Under the pieces are notes generated by a model, which had not been told where the DNA came from, made no database searches, and was given only the letters and a program-made list of their open reading frames with translations. A stretch of DNA of 64,000 nucleotides. It comes from DASZHJ01 sp963735465 (GTDB lineage Bacteria > Pseudomonadota > Alphaproteobacteria > ATCC43930 > CGMCC-115725). Shown piece by piece: positions 54,458-63,029 of this stretch. Position 1 is the first letter of the stretch, and each line of letters begins with the position of its first letter. The stretch covers positions 2,108,001 to 2,172,000 of the forward strand of contig CAVTLA010000001.1 of NCBI GenBank assembly GCA_963735465.1, in the 5' to 3' direction. The translations under genes and the position numbers were made by a program.

Positions 54458-55699
54458 TTGTCACCCACCGCCGGCCCCGGCGCGTCCGCACGCCTCTTCC
54501 ACGGCTGGATCGTGGTGTGGGCCGCCTTCGGCATCATGCTTCTGGGCTTCGGGGGCGCCTACAGCTTCACGGTCTTCTTCGGCGTGCTGCAGGAAACCTT
54601 CGGCGCGTCGCGCGGCAGCCTCTCCCTCGCCTTCTCCATCGCCGGCGGCCTGTGGTTCCTGCTGGGCGCGGCGAGCGGTCCGATCGCCGACCGCTTCGGC
54701 CCGCGCGGCACGGCGCTGTTCGGCATGGCGGTGGCAGGGCTGGGGCTGCTGATCGTCGCCAGCGCGACGGCGATCTGGCAGGTCTATATCGGCTTCGGCC
54801 TCTGCATGGGCGTCGGCCTCGGCTTCTCCTACGTGCCGGCGATCGGCGCGGTGCAGCGCTGGTTCGTGCGCCGGCGCGGCTTCGCCTCCGGCGTCGCGGT
54901 CTCCGGCATCGGCGTCGGCACCCTGAGCCTGCCACCGCTCGCGGATCTTCTGATCGGGGCCTTCGGATGGCGGACTGCCGCGGCGGTGCTCGGCGTCCTG
55001 ATCGTCGTCGCCGGCGGGATCGCCGCCTGGCTGCTGGAGGACGATCCTCATCGGCGCGGCCTGGCGCCTGACGACGATCCGGTCGACGCGGCGGCACCGC
55101 GGCCAACGGCGTCAGGCATGTCACTCGCCGAGGCCGTGCGCACCCGTGCGTTCGCCGCGCTGTTTCTGGCATTCATGGGAGCCTCGCTCGGACTTTTCAT
55201 TCCCTTCGTCCATCTCGTGCCCTATGCGGAGGATCACGGCGTGGCTCATGGCACCGCGGTGCTGCTGGTAAGCGGCATCGGCGTCGGCAGCACCGCCGGG
55301 CGCTTCCTCCTGGGCGGTGTCGCCGACCGGATCGGGCGCCGCCTCTCCTTCGGCCTCATGTTCGTCGGCATGGGGTGCACTCTGCTGTGGTGGCTGGCCT
55401 CCACCACCAGCTGGCAGCTCGTGGTGTTCGCGCTGATCTTCGGCACCTGCTATGGCGGCTTCGTGGCCCTGGCGCCCGCCATCACGGTCGATTTCTTCGG
55501 CGGCAGGAACGCCAGCGCCATCATCGGCACGCTCTACGCCGCCGTCGGCGTCGGCACCTTCGCGGGCCCCCTCTTCGCGGGCATCGCCTTCGATCTGCTG
55601 GGGAGCTACACGCTGCCGATCCTGGCGAGCACCCTCACCATGTTCCTGGGCGCGCTTCTGGTCGCCGCCATGGGCCGACCACCCCATCGACCGGCCTGA
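54458..55699 (+). CDS. Major facilitator superfamily transporter, monocarboxylate/oxalate type
   Basis: A 413-residue 12-helix MFS from TTG 54458. FHGWIVVWAAFGIMLLGFGGAYSFTVFFGVLQETFG is the start of the OxlT/monocarboxylate group, ASGPIADRFGPRGT is motif A, and the central loop is about 20 residues long. A TTG start fits the frame of homology; GGATCGCATC precedes it without a good ribosome site. It follows the NitT/TauT permease by 42 bases and may be co-transcribed. It likely carries an organic acid. Confidence 0.82.
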   Translation: MSPTAGPGASARLFHGWIVVWAAFGIMLLGFGGAYSFTVFFGVLQETFGASRGSLSLAFSIAGGLWFLLGAASGPIADRFGPRGTALFGMAVAGLGLLIVASATAIWQVYIGFGLCMGVGLGFSYVPAIGAVQRWFVRRRGFASGVAVSGIGVGTLSLPPLADLLIGAFGWRTAAAVLGVLIVVAGGIAAWLLEDDPHRRGLAPDDDPVDAAAPRPTASGMSLAEAVRTRAFAALFLAFMGASLGLFIPFVHLVPYAEDHGVAHGTAVLLVSGIGVGSTAGRFLLGGVADRIGRRLSFGLMFVGMGCTLLWWLASTTSWQLVVFALIFGTCYGGFVALAPAITVDFFGGRNASAIIGTLYAAVGVGTFAGPLFAGIAFDLLGSYTLPILASTLTMFLGALLVAAMGRPPHRPA

Positions 55700-55771
55700 A
55701 AATCGCGGGCCCCCTTGGCCGCCGCCGGGAGTTGCCGCTAGACTGGCGGCCAGCTCCCAGGAGGTGGCACC

Positions 55772-56149
55772 ATGGCTGTCCAGGCGCTCAACCACTACAA
55801 CGTCCAGACCACGGATCTCGAGAAGACGCGCGATTTCTACGAGCGCGTCCTCGGCTTCAAGACCGGGCCGCGGCCCGCGTTCGACTTTCCCGGCTACTGG
55901 CTCTACTGCGGCGACATGCCGGTGGTGCATCTCTCCGGCGGCCACAAGGCCCGCACCGACGCGCCCGCGGATACCGGCAACTTCGACCACGTCGCCTTCA
56001 CCGCCGGCGACTTTGAGGGCATGAAGAAGCACTTCCAGCAGCTCGGCATCCCGTACCGGGAGCAGAAGGTGCCGGGCGCCCGGGTCTGGCAGCTCTTCGT
56101 CAACGACCCCAACAACGTCGTGATCGAGCTCAACTATCCGCCGACCTGA
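55772..56149 (+). CDS. Glyoxalase/VOC family protein
   Basis: A 125-residue protein of one beta-alpha-beta-beta-beta pair fold. LNHYNVQTTDLEKTRDFYERVLGF opens it (H8 as metal ligand), HVAFTAGDFEGMKKHFQQLGIPYREQ starts the second module and the end VNDPNNVVIELNYP provides E119. It is like biphenyl dioxygenase- or lactoylglutathione-lyase-like proteins, but substrate is unknown. CCAGGAGG precedes the ATG, a strong ribosome site. Confidence 0.85.
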   Translation: MAVQALNHYNVQTTDLEKTRDFYERVLGFKTGPRPAFDFPGYWLYCGDMPVVHLSGGHKARTDAPADTGNFDHVAFTAGDFEGMKKHFQQLGIPYREQKVPGARVWQLFVNDPNNVVIELNYPPT

Positions 56150-56159
56150 CGCCGCCGCG

Positions 56160-56690
56160 TCACCGACCGGTCAGCCGCCGATAGACCGGCACCATCAGCC
56201 CTGCGAAGACCGCGCCGATGAGAAGGTCGCTGTCGTCGTACCAGTTCTCCTCGTGCAGCAGATTGAAGGTGCCGAGGGTCTCGCCAGCCACCGCCACCGG
56301 CAGGTTGATGATCGATTGGCAACCAAGCGAGGCGATGAGCGCGTGATCGAAGAACACCGCCTTGATCTCGGCGCCGGTGCGGCCGAGGAACGGCTCGTGA
56401 CGGCGCAATACCTGGTCGGTCCAGAAGGTGGGGTTGAGCGCCTTCCGGCCGCCGACCGGATAGGCCTCGGGCAGATTGGTGTAGAAGCGCTCTGACTCGC
56501 CGGTCTCCGCGTGGTAGAGCATCACCGTGAAAAGCTTGTGCCCAAGGCATTCGGCGGTCGCGCGCTCCAGCGCCGCGAAGATCTCCGCCGGCTCAGCCGG
56601 GTTTGCCACGGCACGCGCCATGGCCGCCAGTTGCGGCAGGGGATCGCGGGCTCCTAGGCGGCTCATGCGGAACTCCTCGGCGGATATCAT
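56160..56690 (-). CDS. GAF domain-containing protein
   Basis: A 176-residue protein with one GAF domain: KLFTVMLYHAETGESERFYTNLPEAYPVGG and ASLGCQSIINLPVAVAGETLGTFNLLHEENWYD are the characteristic strands. There is no output domain, so it would act as a small sensor or a free-methionine-sulfoxide-like enzyme; the pair of cysteines needed for the latter is not evident. Convergent with the VOC gene, 10 bases away. Confidence 0.8.
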   Translation of the reverse strand: MISAEEFRMSRLGARDPLPQLAAMARAVANPAEPAEIFAALERATAECLGHKLFTVMLYHAETGESERFYTNLPEAYPVGGRKALNPTFWTDQVLRRHEPFLGRTGAEIKAVFFDHALIASLGCQSIINLPVAVAGETLGTFNLLHEENWYDDSDLLIGAVFAGLMVPVYRRLTGR

Positions 56691-56753
56691 GACGGCGTCG
56701 CGCGCAGACCATAGCTCGGGATCGACGGAAGTCCCAGACGCGGAGAGCCGGCC

Positions 56754-57095
56754 GTGACCGAGGCGCGGCTCAAGACCCGGATCCTGGTGCAGGCGGCGCT
56801 GCGGGTCTGCGACCGCCTTGCCATTCCCATGGTGATTGCGCGCCGCGGCGACGACGAAGCCGGCACCGTCCTCATCAAGCTGAACCAGCGCGCCGGCAAG
56901 TTCACCGTGCTGGCCCAGGCGCGGACACCCGAGGGCGAGCTGGGCTGGCTCAAGGGAACCGGCGCCACGCCGGTCGACGAAGCCGCCGCCGACGCCTATA
57001 TCGCCCGTCAGGTGGCGCGCGACCCCGATCTCTGGGTGGTGGAGATCGAGGACCCTGAAGGCCGCCAGATCTTCGCCGGAAAGATCCTGCCCTGA
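56754..57095 (+). CDS. DUF1491 family protein
   Basis: A 113-residue protein starting with GTG 56754. RLKTRILVQAALRVCDRLAIPMVIARRGDDEAGTVLIKLNQRAG is the typical DUF1491 opening, where LVQA.LR.C and RGD.DAG..L.K are conserved; DPDLWVVEIEDPEGR closes it. This family is nearly restricted to alphaproteobacteria and has no known role. Its end is 7 bases from the convergent DUF1499 gene. Confidence 0.8.
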   Translation: MTEARLKTRILVQAALRVCDRLAIPMVIARRGDDEAGTVLIKLNQRAGKFTVLAQARTPEGELGWLKGTGATPVDEAAADAYIARQVARDPDLWVVEIEDPEGRQIFAGKILP

Positions 57096-57102
57096 TCCGC
57101 GC

Positions 57103-57645
57103 TCAGGAAACGGCGACCATGCCCGCCGCCGCCTTCAGCTTCTCGATCCAGGATTGGACCCGGCGCGCGTTCACGCCGAAATCCGAGCGCCCGTAGCGCG
57201 AGCGGCTCAGGATGGCGAGCGTGGAGCGATCGGGGCCCACGGGAAAGAACTCCACCGTCACGATATCGGGGAAGCGAAAGGCGGCGGAGCGCACGATGAA
57301 GACGAGATGGCGATGCTGGCTTTCCTCGGAGACCAGGCGCACCCGCGGCTCGGACGCCACCATCTGCAGCCAGAGATCGTGCAGCGCCGCCACGTCGAGG
57401 GAGAAGATCGGGCTCACGCCGTCCGCCGACAGATTGCAGACCTCGAGCTCGCCAGGGCACAGCAGGTAGAGGTTGGTGCGCGCGCCCAGGGTGAGGTGCG
57501 CGAAATCCACCTGCTCCTCCGGCCGGATGCGATTTTCCGCCTCGCGGCCCATATAGAGACGCACGCCCAGGAGGCCGATCGCGATCAGCGCCACCAGCGT
57601 CAGCAAGGCCTGCCATCCGCGCCGCCGAAGCAAGCCACCGCGCAT
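57103..57645 (-). CDS. DUF1499 family membrane-anchored protein
   Basis: A 180-residue protein from ATG 57645 (AACGGAGGAGAC upstream). One N-terminal helix (about 8-30) then a soluble domain. The ending SRSRYGRSDFGVNARRVQSWIEKL and PDIVTVEFFPVGPDRSTLAILSRSR are the DUF1499 signature. No function is known. It is divergent from the DNA glycosylase, whose ATG is 62 bases away. Confidence 0.8.
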   Translation of the reverse strand: MRGGLLRRRGWQALLTLVALIAIGLLGVRLYMGREAENRIRPEEQVDFAHLTLGARTNLYLLCPGELEVCNLSADGVSPIFSLDVAALHDLWLQMVASEPRVRLVSEESQHRHLVFIVRSAAFRFPDIVTVEFFPVGPDRSTLAILSRSRYGRSDFGVNARRVQSWIEKLKAAAGMVAVS

Positions 57646-57706
57646 GTCTCCTCCGTTGCGCCCCTCTTGCCTCGACGAGCATAGCAGCCGATCCTCCGCC
57701 CTGACC

Positions 57707-58435
57707 ATGGCCCGGGCTCAAGCTCCCAAACGCCGGCGTCGCACCACCGCGACGCCACCGACGCGCAGCGCCCGCCGCGCCGTGCGCGTGCCGTTGCCGG
57801 TGCCAGACGGCCTGGAGGAAGGTGCCCGCGCTCTGGCCCTTCGCGACCCCGACCTGGCGCGGATCGTCGCCGAGCATGGCGTCCCCGCCTTTCCGCGCCG
57901 CCCAGCGGATTTCGGCACGCTCCTTCACATCATCCTGGAGCAGCAGCTTTCCATCGACATCGCCGCCCAGCTCTGGCTGCGATTGCGGGAGAAATGCCGC
58001 CCGTTGACGCCCCGGCGTTTCCTCACCCTCGACGACGAGACGCTGAAGCGCTGCGGCTTCACCCGGCAGAAGATCGGCTATGCCCGCGGCCTCGCCGAGG
58101 CGATCCTGGAGCGGCGCTTCTCGCTGCCGGCATTGGCGGCGCTCGCCGACGACGAGGCCATGGCGGCGCTGACGGCGCTGCGCGGCTTCGGCCCCTGGAG
58201 CGCCGAGGTGTTCCTGCTGTTCGCCCATGGCCGCCCCGATATCTGGCCGGCGGAGGATCTCGGGCTGCGGATCGCGGTCCAGTGGCTGAAGGGGCTGCCG
58301 GAGCGCCCGGGCGGGTCCTACCTGCGCGTGCTCGGCGAGAGTTGGCGCCCCTGGCGGTCGGTAGCCGCCTGTTTGCTCTGGCAGTTCTATCTCAAGCGAT
58401 TGAACCGCACTCCGCCGGTACTACCCCGGCGATAA
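57707..58435 (+). CDS. DNA-3-methyladenine glycosylase II family protein (HhH-GPD)
   Basis: A 242-residue protein from ATG 57707. The AlkA-like core has ILEQQLSIDIAAQLWLRLREKC, a hairpin-helix-hairpin with LRGFGPWSAEVFLLFAHGRPDIWPAEDLGLRIAV (about 165-200), where the D in EDLGL is the catalytic aspartate. It should excise alkylated purines. The basic N-terminus RAQAPKRRRRT may assist DNA binding or may be an artefact of start choice. Longer start at 57644 is less likely because it overlaps the divergent promoter. Confidence 0.88.
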   Translation: MARAQAPKRRRRTTATPPTRSARRAVRVPLPVPDGLEEGARALALRDPDLARIVAEHGVPAFPRRPADFGTLLHIILEQQLSIDIAAQLWLRLREKCRPLTPRRFLTLDDETLKRCGFTRQKIGYARGLAEAILERRFSLPALAALADDEAMAALTALRGFGPWSAEVFLLFAHGRPDIWPAEDLGLRIAVQWLKGLPERPGGSYLRVLGESWRPWRSVAACLLWQFYLKRLNRTPPVLPRR

Positions 58436-58508
58436 ATATTTACCGGACGTTAAAGCCACCTGCCGCATGCTCCCGGCCGTATCGCCCTCCAGTGCCGAGT
58501 TCCCCCCG

Positions 58509-59003
58509 ATGAGTGTCACCATCGAGAGCAAGCCCGAGACCCATGGCGTGATCGCCAATCTCGGCAACTACGAGCTGCCGATCGAGCTCGACCGCCTGCA
58601 CCTCTTCGGCGCCGGAACCGATGGGGCGATCAGCTTCTGCTTCTCGTTCCGCGAGGTGCCGTTCTCCTGCACCGCCGAGCGCCAGGACGGGCGACCGGTG
58701 CTGGCCATGGTCGGCGATTTCGGCGCGCTGCCCTACAGCGCCGAGAGTCCCGAGCGCCGCCGCTCCGTGCAGACGGTACTGGCGGCGGCACAACGGCGCT
58801 CCGGCCTCGAATGGAAGGTGACGCCCACCCAGACCATCGCGGTGAAGGGCGGCATCACCCTCGACCTGCCTCTCACGCCCAAGGCGTTGGTGGTCGGCAC
58901 CGTGGCGGTGCTTCTGCGTGCCCGCCCCTACATCGATCTGCTGGTCGAGATCCTGTCGCTCGGGCCCAGCGCCCGTCAGCCCGGAGGCAGCGTCACCACC
59001 TGA
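58509..59003 (+). CDS. Uncharacterised protein
   Basis: A 164-residue open frame from ATG 58509 (an upstream ATG at 58467 is possible). Sequence: PETHGVIANLGNYELPIELDRLHLFGAGTD and VPFSCTAERQDGRPVLAMVGDFGALPYSAESPERR, without a recognised family, signal peptide or clear motif. It has a hydrophobic stretch near the end (LVVGTVAVLLRARPYIDLLVEIL). No strong ribosome site. Its 3' end overlaps the LysM gene by 28 bases on the opposite strand. Codon bias is typical of the region. Confidence 0.55.
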   Translation: MSVTIESKPETHGVIANLGNYELPIELDRLHLFGAGTDGAISFCFSFREVPFSCTAERQDGRPVLAMVGDFGALPYSAESPERRRSVQTVLAAAQRRSGLEWKVTPTQTIAVKGGITLDLPLTPKALVVGTVAVLLRARPYIDLLVEILSLGPSARQPGGSVTT

Positions 59004-60001
59004 CCGGGGAAGATCAGGTTGGGATCGGTGATGTCGGTCTTGTTCGCCTGATAGATCTCGGTAAAGAGCGGCCCCTGCCCCAGCGCCCGGCGCGCAATCC
59101 GCCACAGGCTGTCGCCGGTCTGCACCACCAGGAACTGATTGTTCGCGAGCTCCGTCGGCACCTCGGCGCGGCGGAAATCCAACGCGACGCGCGCGGTCAC
59201 CTTGCCGTCCTGACCGACGAGGTCGGCCCGTAGCGCGTAGCGCCCCGGCGGCACGGCGTCGGCGGGCTTCAGGCTCCAGTCGCCCTTCTGATCCGCGCGC
59301 GCGTCTCCCTCGGGCTTGTTGTCGAGATAGAGCAGCACGCGGCCACCGGCGGGCGCCCGCCCGCTCACGCTGAGGTGGCCGGCGCCGTCGTATTGAATAG
59401 TATCGATGTAGATGGTGCGCCCGGGCGTCGAGCCGCTTCCCGGCACCTGCAGCGCCTTCGCCTGTCCCTCGCCCTGGCGCGGCAGCAACACGGCCAGCGA
59501 CTGCGCCGATCCCTTGCTGGGCTCTCCGGCGAGATTCTTGTTGGACTCGGGCACGGCCACCACCACAACGCCCTCGGATTTCCGGACCGTGCCGTCCTGC
59601 GGCGTCTTGGCAGCGAGGCCGAGCTCGTGATTGCCCGGTGTGAGCGGCTTGTCCGGCGTCAGCACCCACTCGCCGCGCTGATCCGCGGTGACGGTGGCGA
59701 AGGGCTTGTCGCCATCGAGCACCGTCACCTCGGCGCCGGGATCCGCGCGTCCGGCCATGACGGTCTCGCCGCCGGGATTCACGCGCACGACATCGAAGCT
59801 GGGCGAGACCGGTGCGGGAGCGGCGGGCGGCTGGATCGGTGTCGGTGCCGGAGTCGGCGGCGTCGCCGCGGCCTGCGGCGGTGGCGTTGCCACGACCGGC
59901 GCCGACGGCGGCTGGCTCGCCTGCCACTGATAGGCGGCGATCGCACCGATGACGACCACCGCGCCCGCGGCGACTACGCCAATGATCGCGCTTCGATTCA
60001 T
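58976..60001 (-). CDS. LysM domain membrane-anchored protein with Ig-like modules
   Basis: A 341-residue protein. A signal-anchor helix (about 5-25, AIIGVVAAGAVVVIGAIAAY) is followed by a Pro/Ala-rich spacer, two Ig/Big-like beta modules (VVRVNPGGETVMAGRADPGAEVTVLDGDKPFATV... GNHELGLAAKT, then IDTIQYDGAGHLSVSGRAPAGGRVLLYLDNKPEG), and a C-terminal LysM domain VVQTGDSLWRIARRALGQGPLFTEIYQANKTDITDPNLIFPGQVVTLP. It should sit in the periplasm and bind peptidoglycan. The start at 60001 is the ATG directly before the hydrophobic helix. Confidence 0.88.
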   Translation of the reverse strand: MNRSAIIGVVAAGAVVVIGAIAAYQWQASQPPSAPVVATPPPQAAATPPTPAPTPIQPPAAPAPVSPSFDVVRVNPGGETVMAGRADPGAEVTVLDGDKPFATVTADQRGEWVLTPDKPLTPGNHELGLAAKTPQDGTVRKSEGVVVVAVPESNKNLAGEPSKGSAQSLAVLLPRQGEGQAKALQVPGSGSTPGRTIYIDTIQYDGAGHLSVSGRAPAGGRVLLYLDNKPEGDARADQKGDWSLKPADAVPPGRYALRADLVGQDGKVTARVALDFRRAEVPTELANNQFLVVQTGDSLWRIARRALGQGPLFTEIYQANKTDITDPNLIFPGQVVTLPPG

Positions 60002-60146
60002 TGTGCCTCGCAAGGTTTCCGCGGCCCCGGGCTTGTTACACCGGTTCGCCCGGTGGTGCAACGGCGGCGGGCCCGACACGCGGGCAATCCGCGCCGGACT
60101 GCGCTACAATCCGGCCATTCTCCCTGTCTCTCATGTGGTGCCCGTG

Positions 60147-60731
60147 ATGGCGCGAGTCGAGCGAGTTTGCGTCTACTGCGGTGCCGCGGACCGAGTCGCG
60201 GAATCCTACCGCGAGGCCGCGCGCCGCACCGGCACGCTGCTGGCGAAAGCCGGCATCGAGCTGATCTTCGGCGGCGGCCGCATCGGCCTGATGGGGCTGG
60301 TGGCGGATGCGGCGCTCGCCGCCGGCGGCCGCGTCGTCGGCATCATCCCCGGCTTCCTGCATGGCCGCGAGCTCGGCCATACCGGGGTGAGCGAGCTGAT
60401 GGTCGTGGGCTCCATGCACGAGCGAAAGCAGCGCATGTTCGAGCGCTCCGAAGCCTTCGTCGTGCTGCCCGGCGGCCTCGGCACTCTCGACGAGACCCTC
60501 GAGTGCATCACCTGGAAGCAGCTCGGCCTGCACGACTGCCCGATCGTGATCGTCGACGTCGACGGCTATTGGAGGCCGCTCACCGCCCTCATCGACCGGA
60601 CGATCGAGGCCGGCTTCGCCGGGGCACGGACGCGGTCGCTGTTCGAGGTCGTGGATGGCCCCGAGGCACTCCTCGCCGCGCTGGCGGCGGCGCCGGAACC
60701 CCGGCTGCGCCCGACTCCGGAGCGGGCATGA
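60147..60731 (+). CDS. LOG family protein (cytokinin riboside 5'-monophosphate phosphoribohydrolase-like)
   Basis: A 194-residue Rossmann-fold enzyme from ATG 60147. VYCGAADRV replaces the common CGS motif, GGGRIGLMGLVADAAL the phosphate loop, and PGGLGTLDETLE is the LOG catalytic motif (PGGxGTxxE). These enzymes cleave the N-glycosidic bond of nucleotide monophosphates. The stretch before 60147 has no homology and would overlap the divergent promoter, so a longer start is not used. It lies 127 bases before icd on the same strand. Confidence 0.88.
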   Translation: MARVERVCVYCGAADRVAESYREAARRTGTLLAKAGIELIFGGGRIGLMGLVADAALAAGGRVVGIIPGFLHGRELGHTGVSELMVVGSMHERKQRMFERSEAFVVLPGGLGTLDETLECITWKQLGLHDCPIVIVDVDGYWRPLTALIDRTIEAGFAGARTRSLFEVVDGPEALLAALAAAPEPRLRPTPERA

Positions 60732-60858
60732 AACGGCGCCCGGGGGCCGGCAAAGCCCGCTCCCCCTACCGGCTTGCGCCTGACTTGCCTCGTGATATTG
60801 TCCCGACGCCGCCGGCTCTGCCGCGGTCACATTTCCGCTGCGTTAAGGACCCCCGCTC

Positions 60859-62073
60859 ATGAAGAAGATCAAGGTCGCGACCCCCGTGGTCGAGCTCGAC
60901 GGCGACGAGATGACGCGCATCATCTGGGCGTTCATCAAGGAAAAGTTGATCCTTCCCTACCTCGACATCGACCTGAAGTACTACGACCTCGGGATGGAGA
61001 AGCGGGACGAGACCGACGACCAGATCACCGTCGATTCCGCCAACGCGATCAAGAAATACGGCGTCGGCGTCAAGTGCGCGACGATCACGCCGGACGAGGC
61101 GCGGGTGAAGGAATTCAATCTCAAGAAGATGTACCGCTCGCCCAACGGGACCATCCGCAACATCCTCGGCGGCACCATCTTCCGCGAGCCGATCGTGTGC
61201 AAGAACGTGCCGCGCCTGGTGCCGAGCTGGACCGCGCCGATCGTGATCGGCCGCCACGCCTATGGCGACCAGTACCGCGCCACCGACTTCAAGGTGCCCG
61301 GCCCCGGCAAGCTCACCATGACCTTCACGCCGAAGGACGGCGGCAAGCCGATCCAGTACGACGTCTTCGACTTCCCCGAGTCCGGCATCGCCATGGGCAT
61401 GTACAACCTCGACGAGTCCATCATCGGCTTCGCCCGCGCCTCCCTCAATTACGGGCTGCAGCGCGGCTGGCCGGTCTATCTCTCCACCAAGAACACCATC
61501 CTCAAGGTCTATGACGGCCGCTTCAAGGACCTGTTCCAGGAGATCTTCGACAAGGAGTTCGCGGCGAAGTTCAAGGCCAAGAACATCGTCTACGAGCATC
61601 GCCTGATCGACGACATGGTGGCGAGCGCGCTCAAGTGGAACGGCAACTTCGTCTGGGCCTGCAAGAACTACGACGGCGACGTGCAGTCGGACGTGGTGGC
61701 GCAGGGCTTCGGCTCGCTGGGCCTGATGACCTCGGTGCTGACGACGCCCGACGGCAAGACCGTCGAGGCCGAGGCGGCGCACGGCACGGTGACGCGGCAC
61801 TACCGCCTGCACCAGCAGGGCAAGGAGACCTCCACTAACCCCATCGCCTCGATCTTCGCCTGGACGCGCGGCCTCTGGTACCGCGGCGAATTCGACAAGA
61901 CGCCGGACGTCAAGCGCTTCGCCGAGACGCTGGAGAAGGTCTGCATCGACACCGTCCAGTCCGGCAAGATGACCAAGGACCTGGCGATCCTCATCAGCCC
62001 GAACCAGGCCTCGCTCACGACGCGGCAGTTCCTCGACACCCTCGACGAGGGTCTGAAGCAAGCGATGGCATGA
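60859..62073 (+). CDS. icd: NADP-dependent isocitrate dehydrogenase
   Basis: A 404-residue homodimeric (type II, eukaryote-like) isocitrate dehydrogenase. VATPVVELDGDEMTRIIWAFIKE opens it, YRSPNGTIRNILGGTIFREPIVCKN carries the substrate Ser/Asn/Arg/Arg set, IVYEHRLIDDMVASALKWNGNFVWACKNYDGDVQSD has the Asp metal ligands and AHGTVTRHYRLHQQGKETSTNPIASIFAWTRGL carries the NADP-binding His/Arg. It oxidatively decarboxylates isocitrate to 2-oxoglutarate in the TCA cycle. The alaS-icd neighbourhood is normal in alphaproteobacteria. Confidence 0.95.
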   Translation: MKKIKVATPVVELDGDEMTRIIWAFIKEKLILPYLDIDLKYYDLGMEKRDETDDQITVDSANAIKKYGVGVKCATITPDEARVKEFNLKKMYRSPNGTIRNILGGTIFREPIVCKNVPRLVPSWTAPIVIGRHAYGDQYRATDFKVPGPGKLTMTFTPKDGGKPIQYDVFDFPESGIAMGMYNLDESIIGFARASLNYGLQRGWPVYLSTKNTILKVYDGRFKDLFQEIFDKEFAAKFKAKNIVYEHRLIDDMVASALKWNGNFVWACKNYDGDVQSDVVAQGFGSLGLMTSVLTTPDGKTVEAEAAHGTVTRHYRLHQQGKETSTNPIASIFAWTRGLWYRGEFDKTPDVKRFAETLEKVCIDTVQSGKMTKDLAILISPNQASLTTRQFLDTLDEGLKQAMA

Positions 62074-62074
62074 C

Positions 62075-62854
62075 GTGAGCGGCGAGCGCAGCGCCACGGG
62101 TTCGCGCGCGCTCGCCGATATCAGCCGCTCCTACCTCACCTCGCCCCTCAACCACGCCTTCCTCGCCCACGCCTTCAAGGCGGCGTTCAAGCAGCACCAC
62201 AAGGAGGATCTGCCGGTCCTCCGCCGGATCATTCCGCGGGACGGCGTGGTGCTCGACGTCGGCGCCCATGCCGGCCAGTACACCAAGCTCTTCGCCGGCA
62301 TCGCCAGCGACGGCTTCGTCTTCGCGGTCGAGCCCGGCAGCTACGCCCGCACCATCCTCCGCGTCGCTCTCGCCTTCAACCGGATCCGCAACGTCGCGGT
62401 CCTGCCGATGGCGCTCGGCGAGCGCGCCGGCACGATGACCCTCACCATGCCGCTGAAGCGCAGCGGCAGCTTCGGCTTCGGCCTCTCGCATCTCGGCGAC
62501 CACGACCGCGCCGGCGAAGTGAAGACGGAGGTCGTGGCGGTCGCGACCCTCGACGAAGTTGCCGCCGCTCTCGATCTCCCCCGCCTCGACTTCATCAAGG
62601 CCGACATCGAGGGCTGGGAGTGCCATCTCCTGCGCGGCGCGCGCCGCACCCTCGAGCGCCTCAAGCCCGCGCTCTTCCTGGAAATGAACGCCGCGCAGCT
62701 GCAGCGCGCCGGCGATACGCTGGAGAGCGCCTGGGCGCTCCTCACCGGCCTCGGATATCGCCCGAATGCCGCGTCGGCGAGCGGCGTGTTCACGGCGATC
62801 GTTGCGGCGTCAGAGGGCAATGTGTGGTGGCTGCCGCCGGGCAGAGAGTTCTGA
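62075..62854 (+). CDS. FkbM family methyltransferase
   Basis: A 259-residue SAM-dependent enzyme from GTG 62075, one base after the icd stop. VLDVGAHAGQYTKLFAGI is motif I, VFAVEPGSYAR follows it, and DFIKADIEGWECHLLRGARRTLERLKPALFLEMN is the characteristic FkbM segment. Such enzymes O-methylate sugars, polyketides or surface glycans. It overlaps no other gene and has no glycan cluster around it, so its target is open. Confidence 0.85.
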   Translation: MSGERSATGSRALADISRSYLTSPLNHAFLAHAFKAAFKQHHKEDLPVLRRIIPRDGVVLDVGAHAGQYTKLFAGIASDGFVFAVEPGSYARTILRVALAFNRIRNVAVLPMALGERAGTMTLTMPLKRSGSFGFGLSHLGDHDRAGEVKTEVVAVATLDEVAAALDLPRLDFIKADIEGWECHLLRGARRTLERLKPALFLEMNAAQLQRAGDTLESAWALLTGLGYRPNAASASGVFTAIVAASEGNVWWLPPGREF

Positions 62855-62876
62855 ACCGCTGACTGCATGACGATCC

Positions 62877-63013
62877 TGCGTCCTTCGAACTCACGACCCT
62901 ACGGGTCGTGGCTCAGGATGAGGTGGATAGGTGCCTGGCGCTACGGAAGACGGCACAAAGAAAATCGCCTCATCCTGAGCCGTGATGCGAGGCATCACGA
63001 GTCGAAGGACGCA
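62877..63013. repeat. Long palindromic repeat, copy 2 (cruciform/cloverleaf type)
   Basis: Ends TGCGTCCTTCGA (62877-62888) and TCGAAGGACGCA (63002-63013) pair perfectly; inner arms GGCTCAGGATGAGG (62910-62923) and CCTCATCCTGAGCC (62968-62981) pair perfectly. Between outer and inner arms each side holds its own hairpin, CACGACCC-N3-GGGTCGTG on the left and CGTGATGC-N3-GCATCACG on the right, with unrelated sequences. It lies between the FkbM gene and alaS. Confidence 0.8.
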
Positions 63014-63029
63014 CGATCTTTCTCCAGCG

